Translations under genes and position numbers: made by a program
NCBI GenBank assembly: GCA_045535235.1
Contig: JAZSLG010000141.1
Span: 1 to 24,148, forward strand
DNA from: Stercoripulliclostridium_A sp045535235
Lineage (GTDB): Bacteria > Bacillota > Clostridia > Christensenellales > DTU072
DNA: 24,148 nt
Direction of reading: 5' to 3'
Shown: positions 23,899-24,148 of the stretch, in pieces
How the letters are laid out: each line of letters opens with the position of its first letter
Position numbering within the stretch: position 1 is the first letter of the stretch
The notes under the pieces: model-generated
Database searches by the model: none
Told to the model about the DNA's origin: nothing
Seen by the model: the letters and a program-made list of their open reading frames with translations, nothing else

Positions 23899-23928
23899 AA
23901 AGAGCAAGTTTACTTGCTCTTTTTTTTT
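23899..23928 (+). terminator. Terminator of rplM-rpsI
   Basis: The stem is AAAGAGCAAG/CTTGCTCTTT with a TTTA loop (23899-23922), followed by a T run to 23928. It lies 19 nt after the rpsI stop codon. Confidence 0.93.
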
Positions 23929-23931
23929 ACA

Positions 23932-24016
23932 CAAAAAAACAAAGCAAAAGAGGTACAACAAAAACTTGTTGTACCTCTTTCGCTATGATAAGGGGGAAAA
24001 TTATGAGCTTTTTAGT
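23932..24016 (-). ncRNA. Candidate small RNA ending at the 23947-23980 hairpin
   Basis: An extended -10 box TGTTATAAT reads leftward at 24031-24023, giving a predicted start near 24016 and an RNA of about 85 nt ending in the hairpin and U-rich tail. Between start and hairpin lies an unpaired CCCCCTT (23991-23997 region), the type of C-rich stretch that some Gram-positive small RNAs use against ribosome sites. There is no -35 match, and no coding frame of meaningful length lies here. The rest of 24032-24148 is AT-rich with no feature I can support. Confidence 0.25.
23947..23980 (-). terminator. Long hairpin, possible leftward terminator
   Basis: AAAGAGGTACAACA (23947-23960) pairs perfectly with TGTTGTACCTCTTT (23967-23980) around a six-base loop, closable by one more pair. 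Leftward it is followed by TGCTTTGTTTTTTTG, a U-rich tail; rightward it is followed by CGCTATG, with no tail. It therefore suits a leftward transcript. Confidence 0.6.
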
Positions 24017-24148
24017 ATCATAATTATAACATGCTATAAGTACGATAGTATATTAAATAAATCCATTTGAAAATAGTAAATAAAAGGTAAAATTGTTGGT
24101 AAAAAAAGCTAAATATACATAAAATCGCTACTTTCCTAATCATATATA

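Noticed and set aside
24003..24023. Six-codon frame (MSFLVS) after an AAGGGGG ribosome-like site
   Set aside because: Too short to support as a gene; the G run is equally explained as the complement of the C-rich stretch of the candidate small RNA.
24067..24125. Possible rightward promoter near the window end
   Set aside because: TTGAAA with TAAAAT has a 15-bp spacer and TTGTTG has no good -10 box; in such AT-rich DNA these matches are weak.
1..24148. CRISPR arrays, tRNA or rRNA genes, insertion sequences, phage genes
   Set aside because: No regular repeat-spacer pattern, no tRNA-like CCA/anticodon arrangement, and no transposase or phage protein motifs were seen on either strand.

Overview
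The window comes from an AT-rich, low-GC Gram-positive bacterium, most likely an anaerobic, possibly gut-dwelling member of the Clostridia. The evidence is a pyruvate:ferredoxin oxidoreductase, strong GGAGG-type ribosome sites, near-consensus sigma-A promoters with 17-bp spacers, short U-tailed intrinsic terminators, and the Firmicutes gene order ecfA1-ecfA2-ecfT-truA-rplM-rpsI. The taxonomic placement is inference.

Left part (1-12590, mixed strands, mostly single-gene units). The 5' part of a pyruvate:ferredoxin oxidoreductase gene runs off the left edge. It is followed by a membrane-anchored metallophosphoesterase-like gene, an alpha/beta hydrolase with Asp at the nucleophile elbow, an LCAT-like membrane-anchored lipase, a CtpE-like P-type cation ATPase and a transglutaminase-fold protein. 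A carbohydrate-related cluster then starts: a sialidase with five Asp-box-like repeats and a GH2-fold protein, both leftward, with a GH32-fold protein diverging to the right. The GH2-like and GH32-like proteins both appear to have lost catalytic acids. The sialidase and GH2-like genes appear to be leaderless, with the -10 box exactly 6 nt before the ATG.

Right part (12697-23879, all rightward). Unit one is GH32-like, HD-domain hydrolase, mscL and ppa. Unit two is a trypsin-like HtrA protease with PDZ domain, an OmpR-type response regulator, a sensor kinase and a CYTH protein; this looks like a CssRS-type envelope or secretion stress module. Unit three is ecfA1, ecfA2, ecfT and truA with overlapping ends and an apparently leaderless first gene. 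Unit four is rplM-rpsI, with its own promoter and a structured leader that may be the L13 autoregulatory leader.

The last 270 bases hold the rpsI terminator, a long second hairpin that may end a small leftward RNA, and otherwise no gene I can support. All gaps between genes are under 300 bases; they are filled mainly by promoters and terminators. No tRNA, rRNA, CRISPR, insertion sequence or phage signature was seen. The points most worth following are the pair of degenerate glycosidase-fold proteins beside an intact sialidase, the leaderless starts, and alternating CG tracts inside several promoter spacers.
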